Assembly: GCF_001528745.1 (NCBI RefSeq)
Contig: NZ_BCNS01000101.1
Coordinates: 1-42,821, forward strand
Reading direction: 5' to 3'
Source of the DNA: Marinobacterium profundum
GTDB lineage: Bacteria; Pseudomonadota; Gammaproteobacteria; Pseudomonadales; Balneatricaceae
Length of the DNA: 42,821 nt
Below, piece by piece: positions 9,534 through 17,894 of the stretch. Numbering within the stretch: the first letter of the stretch is position 1; the number at the start of each line of letters is the position of its first letter. The notes beneath the pieces are model-generated. The model did not search any database. It saw only the letters and a program-made list of their open reading frames with translations, and was not told where the DNA came from. The position numbers and the translations under genes are program-made.

Positions 9534-11048
9534 ATGAATGATACGACTCCCTTATCCGCCGCACTAAAACCCCCTTCCCTGCTGGCGGCGATCGACCTTG
9601 GCTCCAACAGTTTCCACATGGTCGTCGCTCAGCTAATAGACGGTGAAATAAAACTGCAGGACGTGATGTCGGAAAAGGTCCAGCTTGCCGCAGGCCTTGA
9701 TGCCGACAAGGTGCTGAGCGAAGAGGCCCAGCAGCGTGGCCTTGAGTGCCTGGCACGCTTTGCACAGCGCGTAGCTGACCTGCCACGCAGAGCAATCCGC
9801 ATAGTGGCAACCAACGCCCTGCGTGAGGCTGTTAATAGCCGCGAGTTTCTCGAGCGGGCCGAAGTCATCATGCAAACATCCCTGGAAATCATTCCAGGTC
9901 GCGAAGAAGCACGACTGATTTATCTCGGTGTGTGTCAGACCCGCCCGCCGCAAGATGGCATGCGCATGGTGATTGACATAGGTGGCGGCAGTACTGAGCT
10001 GATACTGGGTGAGAAATTTCAGCCCCGCGCGCTCGAAAGCCTCGAAATGGGCTGCGTCAGCTTTACCCAGCGATATTTCCACGACGGACAAATCAGCAAG
10101 GCGGCCTTCCAGAAAGCCACCTACGCAGCCCTGCGTGAGCTGATGTCGATTCAGAAACGCTACAGGCGCCTCGGCTGGAGCAACTGTGTCGGCTCCTCCG
10201 GCACCATCAAAGCGATTCGCAATGCCTGCATAAACCTGGAACTCAGCGAAGAACACATTACGGCTCGGGCGCTGGACCAGCTGCGCCAGAGAATACTCGG
10301 CTATCGCCACGTCGATGAGATCACCGAAGTTAAAGCCGAGCGCCGGGCTCTATTGCCCGCAGGGCTGGCCATCCTCTGTGCCGCCTTTGATTCACTGGGC
10401 ATACGCGAGATGGCCTGCTCCGAGGGCGCACTGCGAGAGGGGTTACTATTCGAAATGGCCGGACGCCTGCAACACGAAGACATCAGAGAGCGCAGCATCA
10501 GCATGCTGGTACGTCGTTACCAAGTAGACCGTCACCAGGCCGAACGCGTCGAACGCAGCGCACTCCAAGCCCTGGAGCAGCTGCGCGACAGCTGGGGTCT
10601 GAACGAGCCCCAGCACGCCCAGATGCTGCGCTGGGCCGCGCACACCCATGAAATTGGCCGCGCCATCTCCCATGCCCAGTACCACAAACACAGCGCCTAC
10701 CTGCTGCAGAACTCTGATATCGCGGGCTTTACCAACCTGGACCGCCAGCAATTGGCACTACTTGCGCGCAGCCACCGTCGCAAATTCCCCAAGGACGACT
10801 TCAAACAGCTGCCCAACAGCCGCCAGCAGGCCTGCCGCCGCCTGGCGATTCTGCTGCGTCTGGCAAGCCTGCTGCACCGCAACCGCAGCCCCAACAAGCT
10901 TCCACCCGTGCAACTGGCTGTCGAAGACAAACAACTGTCACTGTACTTTCCCGCAGGCTGGCTAGAGCAGCAGCCGCTAACGCAGGCCGATCTGGAGCAG
11001 GAAGCCGAATACCTGAAATCAGTGGGGATAAAACTGCAGTTCAGCTAA
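9534..11048 (+). CDS. ppx: Exopolyphosphatase Ppx (Ppx/GppA family)
   Basis: The product is about 504 residues from the ATG at 9534 (AGAAAG just upstream); an ATG at 9516 adds six residues and cannot be excluded. The actin-like ATPase fold shows DLGSNSFHMVV at the start and DIGGGSTEL near residue 150, with EEARLIYLGV between them. The C-terminal half is the HD-like domain (RWAAHTHEIG, HKHSAYLLQNS). It removes terminal phosphates from polyphosphate and may act on pppGpp. In Pseudomonas the polyphosphate kinase gene lies divergent and next to ppx; here the divergent neighbour is trxA and ppk is not in the window. TGATATTCT at 9486-9494 could be an extended -10. Confidence 0.95.
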   Translation: MNDTTPLSAALKPPSLLAAIDLGSNSFHMVVAQLIDGEIKLQDVMSEKVQLAAGLDADKVLSEEAQQRGLECLARFAQRVADLPRRAIRIVATNALREAVNSREFLERAEVIMQTSLEIIPGREEARLIYLGVCQTRPPQDGMRMVIDIGGGSTELILGEKFQPRALESLEMGCVSFTQRYFHDGQISKAAFQKATYAALRELMSIQKRYRRLGWSNCVGSSGTIKAIRNACINLELSEEHITARALDQLRQRILGYRHVDEITEVKAERRALLPAGLAILCAAFDSLGIREMACSEGALREGLLFEMAGRLQHEDIRERSISMLVRRYQVDRHQAERVERSALQALEQLRDSWGLNEPQHAQMLRWAAHTHEIGRAISHAQYHKHSAYLLQNSDIAGFTNLDRQQLALLARSHRRKFPKDDFKQLPNSRQQACRRLAILLRLASLLHRNRSPNKLPPVQLAVEDKQLSLYFPAGWLEQQPLTQADLEQEAEYLKSVGIKLQFS

Positions 11049-11079
11049 CAGCAACAGCCATTTGATAAATCCAGAACAA

Positions 11080-11117
11080 AAAAAACCGCCGCGGGGTAAC
11101 CCCGGGCGGTTTTTTTA
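11080..11117. terminator. Bidirectional terminator between ppx and pckA
   Basis: An A run, CCGCC, GGGG, a TAA loop, CCCC, GGCGG and a T run form a strong hairpin with T tracts on both strands. It serves the two convergent genes. Confidence 0.93.
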
Positions 11118-11134
11118 AGCTGTGCAGAGTCTGC

Positions 11135-12682
11135 TTACAGACTCGGCCCTGCCGCCACAATTTTCTCGTCAACACCGCTGAACTTGCGGAAGTTCTCGAC
11201 GAACTGTCCGGCAAGATCCTTGGCAGTGGCGTCAAACGCACCTTTGTTTGCCCAGGTATTACGCGGGTTCAGCAGATTGGTTTCAACGCCAGGTACGGAC
11301 TTTGGTACCCTCAGGTTCAGACCATCCAACTGCTCGGTTTCAACGTCAATCAGGGCACCGCTCTGAATCGCTGCGATAATGCCGCGGGTCGTCGGGATGC
11401 TGAAGCGATCTCCGGTGCCGTAAGATCCGCCCGTCCAGCCGGTGTTCACCAGATAGACCCTGGAGCCGAACTCTTCAATGCGCTTGATCAGCAGATCGGC
11501 GTACTCACGCGCAGGACGCGGGAAGAAAGGCGCGCCGAAGCAGGTGGAGAAGGTCGACTTGATGCCGCCGCCTGAACCCATTTCGGTAGAGCCTACCAGT
11601 GCGGTGTAACCCGACAGGAAGTGGTACGCCGCCGCTTCCTTGCTCAGGATAGACACTGGCGGCAGCACGCCGGTCAGGTCGCAGGTGAGGAAGATAATGG
11701 CCTGTGGCTCGCCACCCAAATTGTGCTCGGTACGCTTTTCAACGTGCTCCAGCGGGTAGGCGCAGCGACCGTTCTCGGTCAGGCTGGTATCGACGTAATC
11801 CGCCGTGCGGGCTTCATTCAGAACCACGTTCTCAACGATGGCGCCAAAGCGAATCGCATCCCAGATGATAGGTTCGTTCTTCTGGCTCAGGTTGATGGTC
11901 TTGGCATAGCAGCCACCTTCCAGGTTGAAGACAACACCCTTGCCCCAGCCGTGCTCGTCGTCACCGATCAGGTAACGCTCAGGATCAGCGGACAATGTGG
12001 TCTTGCCCGTACCGGACAGACCGAAGAACAGCGTCGTGCTGCCGTCGTCGCCCACGTTGGCCGAGCAATGCATCGGCAGAACGTCTTTTTCCGGCAGCAG
12101 GAAGTTCTGCACCGAGAACATCGCCTTCTTCATTTCACCGGCGTATTCCATGCCGGCGATCAGTACTTTGCGCTTGGCAAAGTTCAGGATCACGCAGCCA
12201 TCGGTGTTGGTGCCATCACGCTCAGGGTCACAGCGAAAGCCTGCAACGTTGAGGATCTGCCACTCTTCCTTGCCCTTGGGGTTGTAGTCCGCAGGACGGA
12301 TAAACAGGTTCTGACCAAACAGATTCTGCCAGGCAGTCTGTGTCATCATTTTTACCGGCAGGTAGTGACCCTGATCGGCGCCAACGTGAACCATCGAGAC
12401 AAACTGTTCCCGATCGGCCAGATAGGCTTCAACCCGCTCCCAGAGGGCATCAAACTTGTCCGAATCGAACGGACGGTTGATGTTGCCCCAGTCAATTTCA
12501 TCGCTGGTGCTTGGCTCATTAACGATGAAACGATCCAGCGGCGAGCGCCCGGTGCGCTTGCCGGTAGTCACGACCAGCGCGCCTGAGTCAGCCAGCTGGC
12601 CTTCTCCGCGTTCGATCGCTTTTTCAACCAGCTGAGCACGGCTCAGGTTGGTGTGTACAGTATTCTCAGTTTCTATGGTCAT
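11135..12682 (-). CDS. pckA: ATP-dependent phosphoenolpyruvate carboxykinase
   Basis: The 515-residue product has the usual length of the ATP-type enzyme. It converts oxaloacetate and ATP to phosphoenolpyruvate, the entry step of gluconeogenesis. Visible signatures are the kinase-1 loop [14 protein letters not shown], the metal-binding kinase-2 motif [21 protein letters not shown] near the N-terminus, and [14 protein letters not shown] late in the protein. An AAGGGA Shine-Dalgarno motif lies before the ATG. The gene lies downstream of hslO on the same strand, as pck does near hslO in E. coli, with its own promoter in the gap. A neighbouring dicarboxylate uptake locus at 25-33 kb fits growth on C4 acids that needs this enzyme. 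Confidence 0.97.
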   Translation of the reverse strand: MTIETENTVHTNLSRAQLVEKAIERGEGQLADSGALVVTTGKRTGRSPLDRFIVNEPSTSDEIDWGNINRPFDSDKFDALWERVEAYLADREQFVSMVHVGADQGHYLPVKMMTQTAWQNLFGQNLFIRPADYNPKGKEEWQILNVAGFRCDPERDGTNTDGCVILNFAKRKVLIAGMEYAGEMKKAMFSVQNFLLPEKDVLPMHCSANVGDDGSTTLFFGLSGTGKTTLSADPERYLIGDDEHGWGKGVVFNLEGGCYAKTINLSQKNEPIIWDAIRFGAIVENVVLNEARTADYVDTSLTENGRCAYPLEHVEKRTEHNLGGEPQAIIFLTCDLTGVLPPVSILSKEAAAYHFLSGYTALVGSTEMGSGGGIKSTFSTCFGAPFFPRPAREYADLLIKRIEEFGSRVYLVNTGWTGGSYGTGDRFSIPTTRGIIAAIQSGALIDVETEQLDGLNLRVPKSVPGVETNLLNPRNTWANKGAFDATAKDLAGQFVENFRKFSGVDEKIVAAGPSL

Positions 12683-12799
12683 TACTGGATTCCCTTGGCA
12701 TAGGCGCCAATAACGCTACCTGTCTCGCAGATGCTGTCGTGCAGATGAAAGACCCAATCGCGCCCCTTTCGCGGTTATAGTATTTATTTGGGGAGGCGC

Positions 12800-12829
12800 A
12801 TTATCGCACAAAAAATAACGCATTGACTA
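12800..12829 (-). promoter_or_regulatory. pckA promoter with extended -10
   Basis: On the minus strand TGCGATAAT gives an extended -10 (GATAAT at 12805-12800). TAGTCA at 12829-12824, 18 bases upstream, is a fair -35 (4 of 6). The predicted start leaves a leader of about 110 bases before the pckA ATG. Confidence 0.55.
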
Positions 12830-12862
12830 TTCTATGAGCGGCAGCGGCGTGCTGCCTGAGCG

Positions 12863-13735
12863 TCAATGCAGCAGGTCAGATTTGGGAATATTTGCACTGT
12901 CGGAGAACATGCTCAGAATATCCGTTTCATCAAAGCTGTGGTGCTCATTGCAGAATTGACAGCCCACGCCGACTGAACCCTCTTTTGCCACAATTTCCAG
13001 CAATTCGTCGCGGGTAAGAAACTGCAGCGCATTGCCACAGCGCTCGCGACTGCAGTCACAATGAAAGCGCAGCGGGCGCGAATCGAACAGACGACAGCTC
13101 TCTTCGTGAAACAGCCGGTACAGCAGGGTTTCGCCATCAAGTGTCAGTAACTCTTCAGGCTTCAGCGTGGCGCCCAGCTGACTAATATGCGACCAGTCCT
13201 CTGCGGCCGTACCCGCCGCGGGCATTACCTGTAGCAGCAAGCCCGCCGCACGCTGACCATCCGCCGCCAGATGCACCTGAGTGGGCAACTGTTCAGACTG
13301 GCTAAAGTAATTTTCAATGCAGCGCGCCAGGGTTTCACCCTCCAGTGATACCACGCCCTGATAGCGGCGCCCTTCGGCAGGCTCAATGGTGATCGCCAGA
13401 CGTCCGTTGACCAGCAGCTCATTGAAGGCCAGCTCCTGCGGGATTTCACCCTCATAGCGGGCAATGGCGCGCAGATCCTGCTGATGGTTACATTCCGCCA
13501 TCAGCATTTGCACCGCCCCCTCACCTGATGCCTGCAGCACCAGACGGCCCTCGAATTTCAGCGTTGAGCTCAGCAGGCTCACCGCCGCCAGCATTTCACC
13601 CAACACCCGCTGCAACAGCGGCGGATACTCATGCAGCCCCAGCACCTGCTGATAGCTGTCTTCGAGTCCTACCAGGACACCACGAATATCAAGTTTATCG
13701 AACAGCACAGGCTGTATCTGATCGGTATTGCTCAT
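12863..13735 (-). CDS. hslO: Redox-regulated chaperone Hsp33
   Basis: The 290-residue product from the ATG at 13735 has the normal Hsp33 length. The C-terminal redox switch is intact: Cys226 and Cys228 (CDC) with Cys259 and Cys262 (CQFC) bind zinc when reduced and form disulfides under oxidative stress, turning on holdase activity. The N-terminal domain contains the family segments LLSSTLKFEGRL and ECNHQQDLRAIARY. It follows hslR and yrfG on the same strand as in E. coli, though a 270-base gap suggests a separate promoter. A hairpin GGCAGC/GCTGCC (12840-12856) lies just past the stop without a T tract. Confidence 0.96.
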   Translation of the reverse strand: MSNTDQIQPVLFDKLDIRGVLVGLEDSYQQVLGLHEYPPLLQRVLGEMLAAVSLLSSTLKFEGRLVLQASGEGAVQMLMAECNHQQDLRAIARYEGEIPQELAFNELLVNGRLAITIEPAEGRRYQGVVSLEGETLARCIENYFSQSEQLPTQVHLAADGQRAAGLLLQVMPAAGTAAEDWSHISQLGATLKPEELLTLDGETLLYRLFHEESCRLFDSRPLRFHCDCSRERCGNALQFLTRDELLEIVAKEGSVGVGCQFCNEHHSFDETDILSMFSDSANIPKSDLLH

Positions 13736-13849
13736 CAATATCTATCTCGCAACAGGCGCCGCGCGCCCGACCCTACAGGGAATCGTGCAGGCTATAGCGG
13801 AGCGCGGTGAGTCAGGTGTTGCAACAGCGAGGGACGGACAGCCGGCCAC

Positions 13850-13911
13850 TTTCAAGCCACCGGCTAGAGTGACCAAGGCCCTCGGCGTTACCATTTCGGC
13901 GCATTTTATCA
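13850..13911 (-). promoter_or_regulatory. Candidate hslO control region
   Basis: Within the gap 13736-14005 (no gene seen) the minus strand carries TGATAAAAT at 13911-13903, an extended -10 type sequence with a poor -35. It also carries CTTGAAA at 13856-13850, which equals the -35 consensus of the heat-shock sigma factor, although the expected CCCCAT-type -10 is weak (TCCCTCGC). Both lie 115-175 bases upstream of hslO, a gene known to be heat-induced in E. coli. Confidence 0.35.
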
Positions 13912-14005
13912 CAACCGAATTAGAACCCGGCATGCGCCGCGAGATCCGCCTGCCATGCCCTCAGCCCCTTGCTTTAGTGCCCTGATACGGACCTTCTAAA
14001 GCTCG

Positions 14006-14407
14006 TCACTCAACCTGACGTTCCTTGAAACCACGAATCTGCCGCCGGTCCTTCTTGTTGAGCTGGTGACGCGGATTCAGCCCGCTGCCGCCATTGAGTT
14101 TGCGCTCCGCCGCCAGCTTTTCGCGCTTTTCAATGCTCTCGGGGGTTTCACGATAGAGCTGCTGCGCCTCTGGGGCGCCGCGGCGTTGATCGGACAACTG
14201 CAGAATCTCGATTTCCTTGATATCCATACCCTGACGAATTTGCAACATGGCCCCCACCTCCACCAGCTTGCTGCACTTGCTGCGCTGGCCGTTGTAATGC
14301 ACCTTGCCACCTTCGATCATGTCCTTGGCCGTCGCCCGCGTGCGATAAAAACGCGCAGCCCAGAGCCACTTGTCGAGCCGTATCTTGCCTTCATGACCAT
14401 CATTCAT
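14006..14407 (-). CDS. hslR: Heat shock protein 15, ribosome-associated S4-domain protein
   Basis: The 133-residue product from the ATG at 14407 is exactly the length of E. coli HslR. The S4 RNA-binding domain covers about residues 6-70 (IRLDKWLWAARFYRTRATAK, then KVHYNGQRSK). The C-terminus is rich in Lys and Arg and ends in a basic tail. HslR binds stalled 50S subunits carrying nascent-chain tRNA and helps recycle them. The start overlaps the stop of yrfG by 8 bases, so translation is coupled. A longer reading with 88 extra residues inside yrfG is rejected because it has no family match. Confidence 0.95.
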   Translation of the reverse strand: MNDGHEGKIRLDKWLWAARFYRTRATAKDMIEGGKVHYNGQRSKCSKLVEVGAMLQIRQGMDIKEIEILQLSDQRRGAPEAQQLYRETPESIEKREKLAAERKLNGGSGLNPRHQLNKKDRRQIRGFKERQVE

Positions 14408-15071
14408 CGCGCTGATCACCATCTTTAAACAATTCATCAAACTGATCGACCGCCCGGAATTCGTCAATGCTGCGCGCCGGTGCCTGACTATCGGGCTGAA
14501 CAATGGACAGCAGGTGCGCGATGCCAAAACGCTCGGCGGAACGCAGCACCGGCAGACTGTCGTCCACCAGCAGGGTTCGAGCCGGATTGAATGGTTCGAC
14601 TGCCTGCAGTTGAGACCAGAACTGCACATCTTCCTTGGGCAGGCGGAAGTCATGGGAGCAGATGATGGCATCCACCAGGGTATCGAGGCCCGTGATCTGC
14701 AGCTTGAGATTCAGGCTGTCACGGTGTGCATTGGTCACGATCACTGAACGCATTCCGCGCTGTCGCAAACGCTGCAGAAAGTCCTGCACCTGGGGTCTGA
14801 AGCCAATGCGATCAGCCACTTCTCGCTTGAGCGCTGGAATATCGACGCCCAGCTGCTCGGACCAGTAGTCCAGGCAATACCAGTTGAGCGTCCCCTGCTC
14901 CTGTGTGATACGCTGATGCAGCCATTCCCGGGCGTCTTCGGGCTTAAGCCTGCGCAGCTGTGCATAGCGTAGGGGCAGGTGCTCCAGCCAGAAGTAAGAG
15001 TCGAAATGGAGGTCCAGCAGGGTTCCATCCATGTCGAGCAAAACGGTATCGACGGCACGCCAATCCAGCAT
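14400..15071 (-). CDS. yrfG: HAD-family GMP/IMP nucleotidase YrfG-like
   Basis: The 223-residue product matches E. coli YrfG in length (222) and context. HAD motif I is LLDMDGTLLD, with nucleophile Asp13 and acid Asp15. Motif II is VIVTNAH, a conserved Lys occurs in LPKED, and motif IV is LLVDDS. It dephosphorylates purine nucleotides, GMP and IMP in the E. coli enzyme. It is the first gene of a yrfG-hslR unit and divergent from nudE across 50 bases. In E. coli an igaA gene lies between nudE and yrfG; it is absent here. Confidence 0.92.
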   Translation of the reverse strand: MLDWRAVDTVLLDMDGTLLDLHFDSYFWLEHLPLRYAQLRRLKPEDAREWLHQRITQEQGTLNWYCLDYWSEQLGVDIPALKREVADRIGFRPQVQDFLQRLRQRGMRSVIVTNAHRDSLNLKLQITGLDTLVDAIICSHDFRLPKEDVQFWSQLQAVEPFNPARTLLVDDSLPVLRSAERFGIAHLLSIVQPDSQAPARSIDEFRAVDQFDELFKDGDQRDE

Positions 15072-15121
15072 TGTTATCGTCCGGGGTCAGGTCAGAATTC
15101 AGTCTCAGAGTCGCAATCAGT

Positions 15122-15691
15122 ATGCCCGTAAAGCCACAAATATTGAAGGTAACCTGCGTTGCACGCAGCCGCCTGTTTCACGTTGAAGCACTGGAACTGC
15201 GCTTCTCCAATGGCGTTGAACGCAACTATGAACGCCTGGCCACACGCGGTCACGGCGCCGTCATGATCGTACCCATACTGCCCAACGGTGATGTTGTGCT
15301 GATTCGCGAGTACGCCGCCGGGCTCGACGAATACACCCTCACACTGCCCAAGGGGCTGATCGATCCAGGTGAAAACGCCGAAGAAGCAGCCCTGCGCGAA
15401 CTTCAGGAAGAAGCCGGCTTTGGCTGTAGAAAGCTAGAGCGCTTGAAAGAGATGACCAGTGCCCCCAACTATATGGGACACCGTATAACGGTATTGCTGG
15501 CCCGGGATCTCTATCCAAGTCGCCTTGAAGGTGACGAACCCGAGCCGCTGGAGCCGGTGCACTGGCCCCTGTCGGAGCTGGAAACACTGGTACAACGCGA
15601 AGAATTCAACGAAGGGCGGGCGATCGCGGCACTCTACATGGCCCGATCCCGCCTTGCGCTTGAAGCCAGCGGCAGCAAAACAGCAGGCTAA
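15122..15691 (+). CDS. nudE: ADP compounds hydrolase NudE (Nudix)
   Basis: The 189-residue product from the ATG at 15122 compares with 186 in E. coli. The Nudix box runs from Gly78 to Phe100 and fits G-x5-E-x7-REU-x-EE-x-GU exactly. An N-terminal beta region precedes it and the segment TSAPNYMGHRITVLLARDL follows, as in ADP-ribose-type Nudix enzymes. It hydrolyses ADP-ribose, NADH and Ap3A-type compounds. It is divergent from yrfG, the same arrangement as in E. coli. A longer reading from 14960 runs antisense through yrfG and is rejected. Confidence 0.95.
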   Translation: MPVKPQILKVTCVARSRLFHVEALELRFSNGVERNYERLATRGHGAVMIVPILPNGDVVLIREYAAGLDEYTLTLPKGLIDPGENAEEAALRELQEEAGFGCRKLERLKEMTSAPNYMGHRITVLLARDLYPSRLEGDEPEPLEPVHWPLSELETLVQREEFNEGRAIAALYMARSRLALEASGSKTAG

Positions 15692-15800
15692 CTCAGGAGC
15701 CATCCTGGCGCAAAACGCCGGATGTCGCCTTCAGATCAGGGTGGCTAAAACTACACATTAGCCATCGAAAACAGACAAAAAAAACGCTGCATCTTGTGCC

Positions 15801-15829
15801 ATGAAAAGGTGCTTTAACGGTGCTATAGT
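15801..15829 (+). promoter_or_regulatory. sodB promoter
   Basis: TGCTATAGT is an extended -10 (TATAGT at 15824-15829). ATGAAA at 15801-15806, 17 bases upstream, matches the -35 at 4 of 6 positions. The leader is then about 70 bases and contains a small inverted repeat, GTCGA...TCGAC, near 15839-15858. No convincing Fur box is visible. Confidence 0.6.
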
Positions 15830-15908
15830 CTCTCGTCTGTCGAACCCACGGACTCGACAAACCGAGTTTTATGCTGAACCTGTCGACCTAAGATAAAAGG
15901 GAAATCTC

Positions 15909-16493
15909 ATGAGCTTTGAATTACCGCCACTGCCTTACGCCAAAGACGCTCTGCTGCCGCATATCTCTGCAGAAACTCTGGACTTCCACCACGGCAAACA
16001 CCACAACACTTATGTGGTCAAGCTGAACGGTCTGGTACCGGGTACCGAATACGAAGGCAAGTCACTGGAAGAGGTCATCATGGCCGCGCCGGCTGGCCCT
16101 GTTTTCAACAACGCCGCCCAAATCTGGAACCACACTTTCTACTGGAACAGCCTGTCCCCCAACGGCGGCGGCGCTCCTACAGGTGCGATTGCTGATGCCA
16201 TCAACGCCAAATGGGGTTCTTTCGAAGCCTTCCAGGCCGCGTTTAACGACAAGGCCGTTAACAACTTCGGTTCTTCCTGGACCTGGCTGGTGAAAAATGC
16301 CGACGGTTCCCTGGACATCGTCAACACCAGCAACGCCGGCACGCCTATGACCTCTGGCCAGACCGCTCTGCTGACCGTCGATCTGTGGGAACACGCCTAC
16401 TACATCGACTACCGCAACGTGCGTCCGGATTACCTGAAAGGTTTCTGGGCTCTGGCAAACTGGGACTTCGCCAACGCCAACCTGGCTGGCTAA
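15909..16493 (+). CDS. sodB: Superoxide dismutase [Fe] SodB
   Basis: The 194-residue product closely follows E. coli SodB (193). Metal ligands are His27, His75, Asp158 and His162, in [15 protein letters not shown] and [29 protein letters not shown] and GSSWTWLV are Fe/Mn-SOD signatures, and the iron form is favoured by overall similarity to SodB. It is a cytoplasmic dimer that converts superoxide to oxygen and peroxide. A strong AAGGGA Shine-Dalgarno motif lies before the ATG. It is a single-gene transcript with its own promoter and a strong terminator. Confidence 0.97.
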   Translation: MSFELPPLPYAKDALLPHISAETLDFHHGKHHNTYVVKLNGLVPGTEYEGKSLEEVIMAAPAGPVFNNAAQIWNHTFYWNSLSPNGGGAPTGAIADAINAKWGSFEAFQAAFNDKAVNNFGSSWTWLVKNADGSLDIVNTSNAGTPMTSGQTALLTVDLWEHAYYIDYRNVRPDYLKGFWALANWDFANANLAG

Positions 16494-16506
16494 TCGATTC
16501 CGGTTA

Positions 16507-16537
16507 CGAAAAAAGGCACCCTCGGTGCCTTTTTTTG
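16507..16537. terminator. Bidirectional terminator between sodB and tesA
   Basis: A run of A, GGCACC, a CTC loop, GGTGCC and seven T form a textbook terminator 14 bases past the sodB stop. The A run also gives a T tract for tesA on the other strand. Confidence 0.94.
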
Positions 16538-16555
16538 TGCGCAAAAAACCTCCGT

Positions 16556-17200
16556 TTAACCCGCTTCTGTTAGCGCCTGTGCGGCAGGCGCCCGCAGTTC
16601 CTGCAGCAGAATATCCAACTGCCTCCAGACATTTTCCAGCAACCGCGGCTGGGCTTCGCTATTGGGATGCAGGCCGTCGTTTTGCATTAAGGCTCGCTCC
16701 AGCGCAACACCGTCCATCAAAAAGGGAACTCGCGCGACCTGTTGTGACTCAGACAACTCTGCGAAGATAGAATAGAAACCATCGCTATAGCGCGGACCGT
16801 AATTCGGCGGCAGGCGGATGCCCAGCAGCAGCACCTGAGCACCAGCCTCCTGTCCCAGAGTGATCAGATGGCTCAGGTTCTGGCGTATAACAGGCAAAGG
16901 TGTGCCACGCAGGCCATCGTTGGCACCCAGCTCCAGAATCAGAATATCGGGCTTATGCTGTGCCAGCAGAGCCGGCAGCCGGGTAATACCCCCCTGGGTC
17001 GTTTCGCCGCTGATGCTGGCGTTAACGACCTCGACATTGGCGGATTGCTGTTCGATACGCTGGCGCATCAGGGCAACCCAGCCCTGTTCAACCGGCATGC
17101 CATAGGCTGCGGACAGGCTATCCCCCAGAACCAGAATGGATTGTGCAGCCCCTATACCGGGCACTAATAACACACAGACAAATAGCAGCAGGCGGAACAT
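16556..17200 (-). CDS. tesA: Periplasmic acyl-CoA thioesterase I / protease I / lysophospholipase L1 TesA
   Basis: The 214-residue product has a signal peptide ending near GIGAAQ (residue 20). The SGNH/GDSL blocks are all present: block I GDSLS with Ser28, block II around SGETTQGG, block III GANDG near 93-96, and block V DGLHP with Asp175 and His178. TesA hydrolyses acyl-CoA thioesters and lysophospholipids in the periplasm. Its ATG overlaps the ATG of the divergent ybbA gene by two bases, an arrangement similar to E. coli, so each promoter must lie inside the other gene. Confidence 0.95.
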   Translation of the reverse strand: MFRLLLFVCVLLVPGIGAAQSILVLGDSLSAAYGMPVEQGWVALMRQRIEQQSANVEVVNASISGETTQGGITRLPALLAQHKPDILILELGANDGLRGTPLPVIRQNLSHLITLGQEAGAQVLLLGIRLPPNYGPRYSDGFYSIFAELSESQQVARVPFLMDGVALERALMQNDGLHPNSEAQPRLLENVWRQLDILLQELRAPAAQALTEAG

Positions 17201-17894
17201 GGACTCTCCAAAACCAGATCAAGTTGTCGTTTCGGCCCACGCGGTCAGCAAAAAGTTCCACACCCAGGGCGGAGAGTTACAGCTGTTCGAGAACCTCAAC
17301 CTTGAAGTTCGCCGTGGCGAAAGCCTTGCCATTATTGGTCCCTCCGGCGCTGGCAAGTCAACCCTGCTGAGCATGCTGGCCGGGCTCGATCAGCCCAGCA
17401 CGGGCATGATCCGACTCGCCGGCAGCAACCTGGCCGAACTGGACGAGACAGCCCGCGCCCGGCTGCGGGCCCGTTCGGTCAGTTTTGTGTTCCAGTCCTT
17501 CCATCTCCTGCCGGAGCTTAGCGCGCTGGACAATGTGCGCCTGCCACTGGAAATTCGCGGCGAAGCCGACAGCGAACAGCAGGCTCAGCACTGGCTGTCC
17601 CAGGTAGGCCTGGCAAGCCGGGCCGAACATCTGCCGGGCCAGCTGTCCGGCGGCGAGCAGCAGCGCGTCGCTATTGCGCGGGCCTTCGCCACCCGCCCTG
17701 ACATCCTCTTTGCCGATGAACCCACCGGCAATCTGGACAGCGAAACCGGCGCCAGCATTGTCGATCAGCTGTTCGGCCTGAATGCCCAGCAACAGACAAC
17801 GCTGATTCTGATTACCCACGACAGCCAGCTGGCGAGTCGCTGCTCCCGTCGCCTGCAACTGCGCCAGGGTCAACTGCTGGAGACCACAGCATGA
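17199..17894 (+). CDS. ybbA: ABC exporter ATPase YbbA (LolD/MacB-like)
   Basis: The 231-residue product from the ATG at 17199 has Walker [10 protein letters not shown] at 47-55, a Q-loop in [17 protein letters not shown], the signature LSGGEQQ at 149-155, Walker B ILFADEP and the switch His207. It belongs to the LolD/MacB/FtsE group of ATPases that work with FtsX-type permeases. The stop overlaps the start of ybbP (ATGA), so the two form one transporter. The substrate of YbbA-YbbP is not firmly known; linkage to TesA suggests lipids or lipoprotein-related cargo. An upstream in-frame extension would run inside tesA and is rejected. Confidence 0.95.
   Translation: MDSPKPDQVVVSAHAVSKKFHTQGGELQLFENLNLEVRRGESLAIIGPSGAGKSTLLSMLAGLDQPSTGMIRLAGSNLAELDETARARLRARSVSFVFQSFHLLPELSALDNVRLPLEIRGEADSEQQAQHWLSQVGLASRAEHLPGQLSGGEQQRVAIARAFATRPDILFADEPTGNLDSETGASIVDQLFGLNAQQQTTLILITHDSQLASRCSRRLQLRQGQLLETTA

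Noticed and set aside
11621-12586. Plus-strand open frame of 321 codons opposite pckA
   Set aside because: It is the antisense of a strongly conserved enzyme gene and has no start signals.
13736-14005. Small gene between hslO and hslR
   Set aside because: Open frames on both strands lack ribosome sites and recognisable content; the gap is better explained as the hslO control region.
15830-15908. Fur box or riboswitch in the sodB leader
   Set aside because: Only a short inverted repeat is visible; no match to the Fur consensus and no known riboswitch core.
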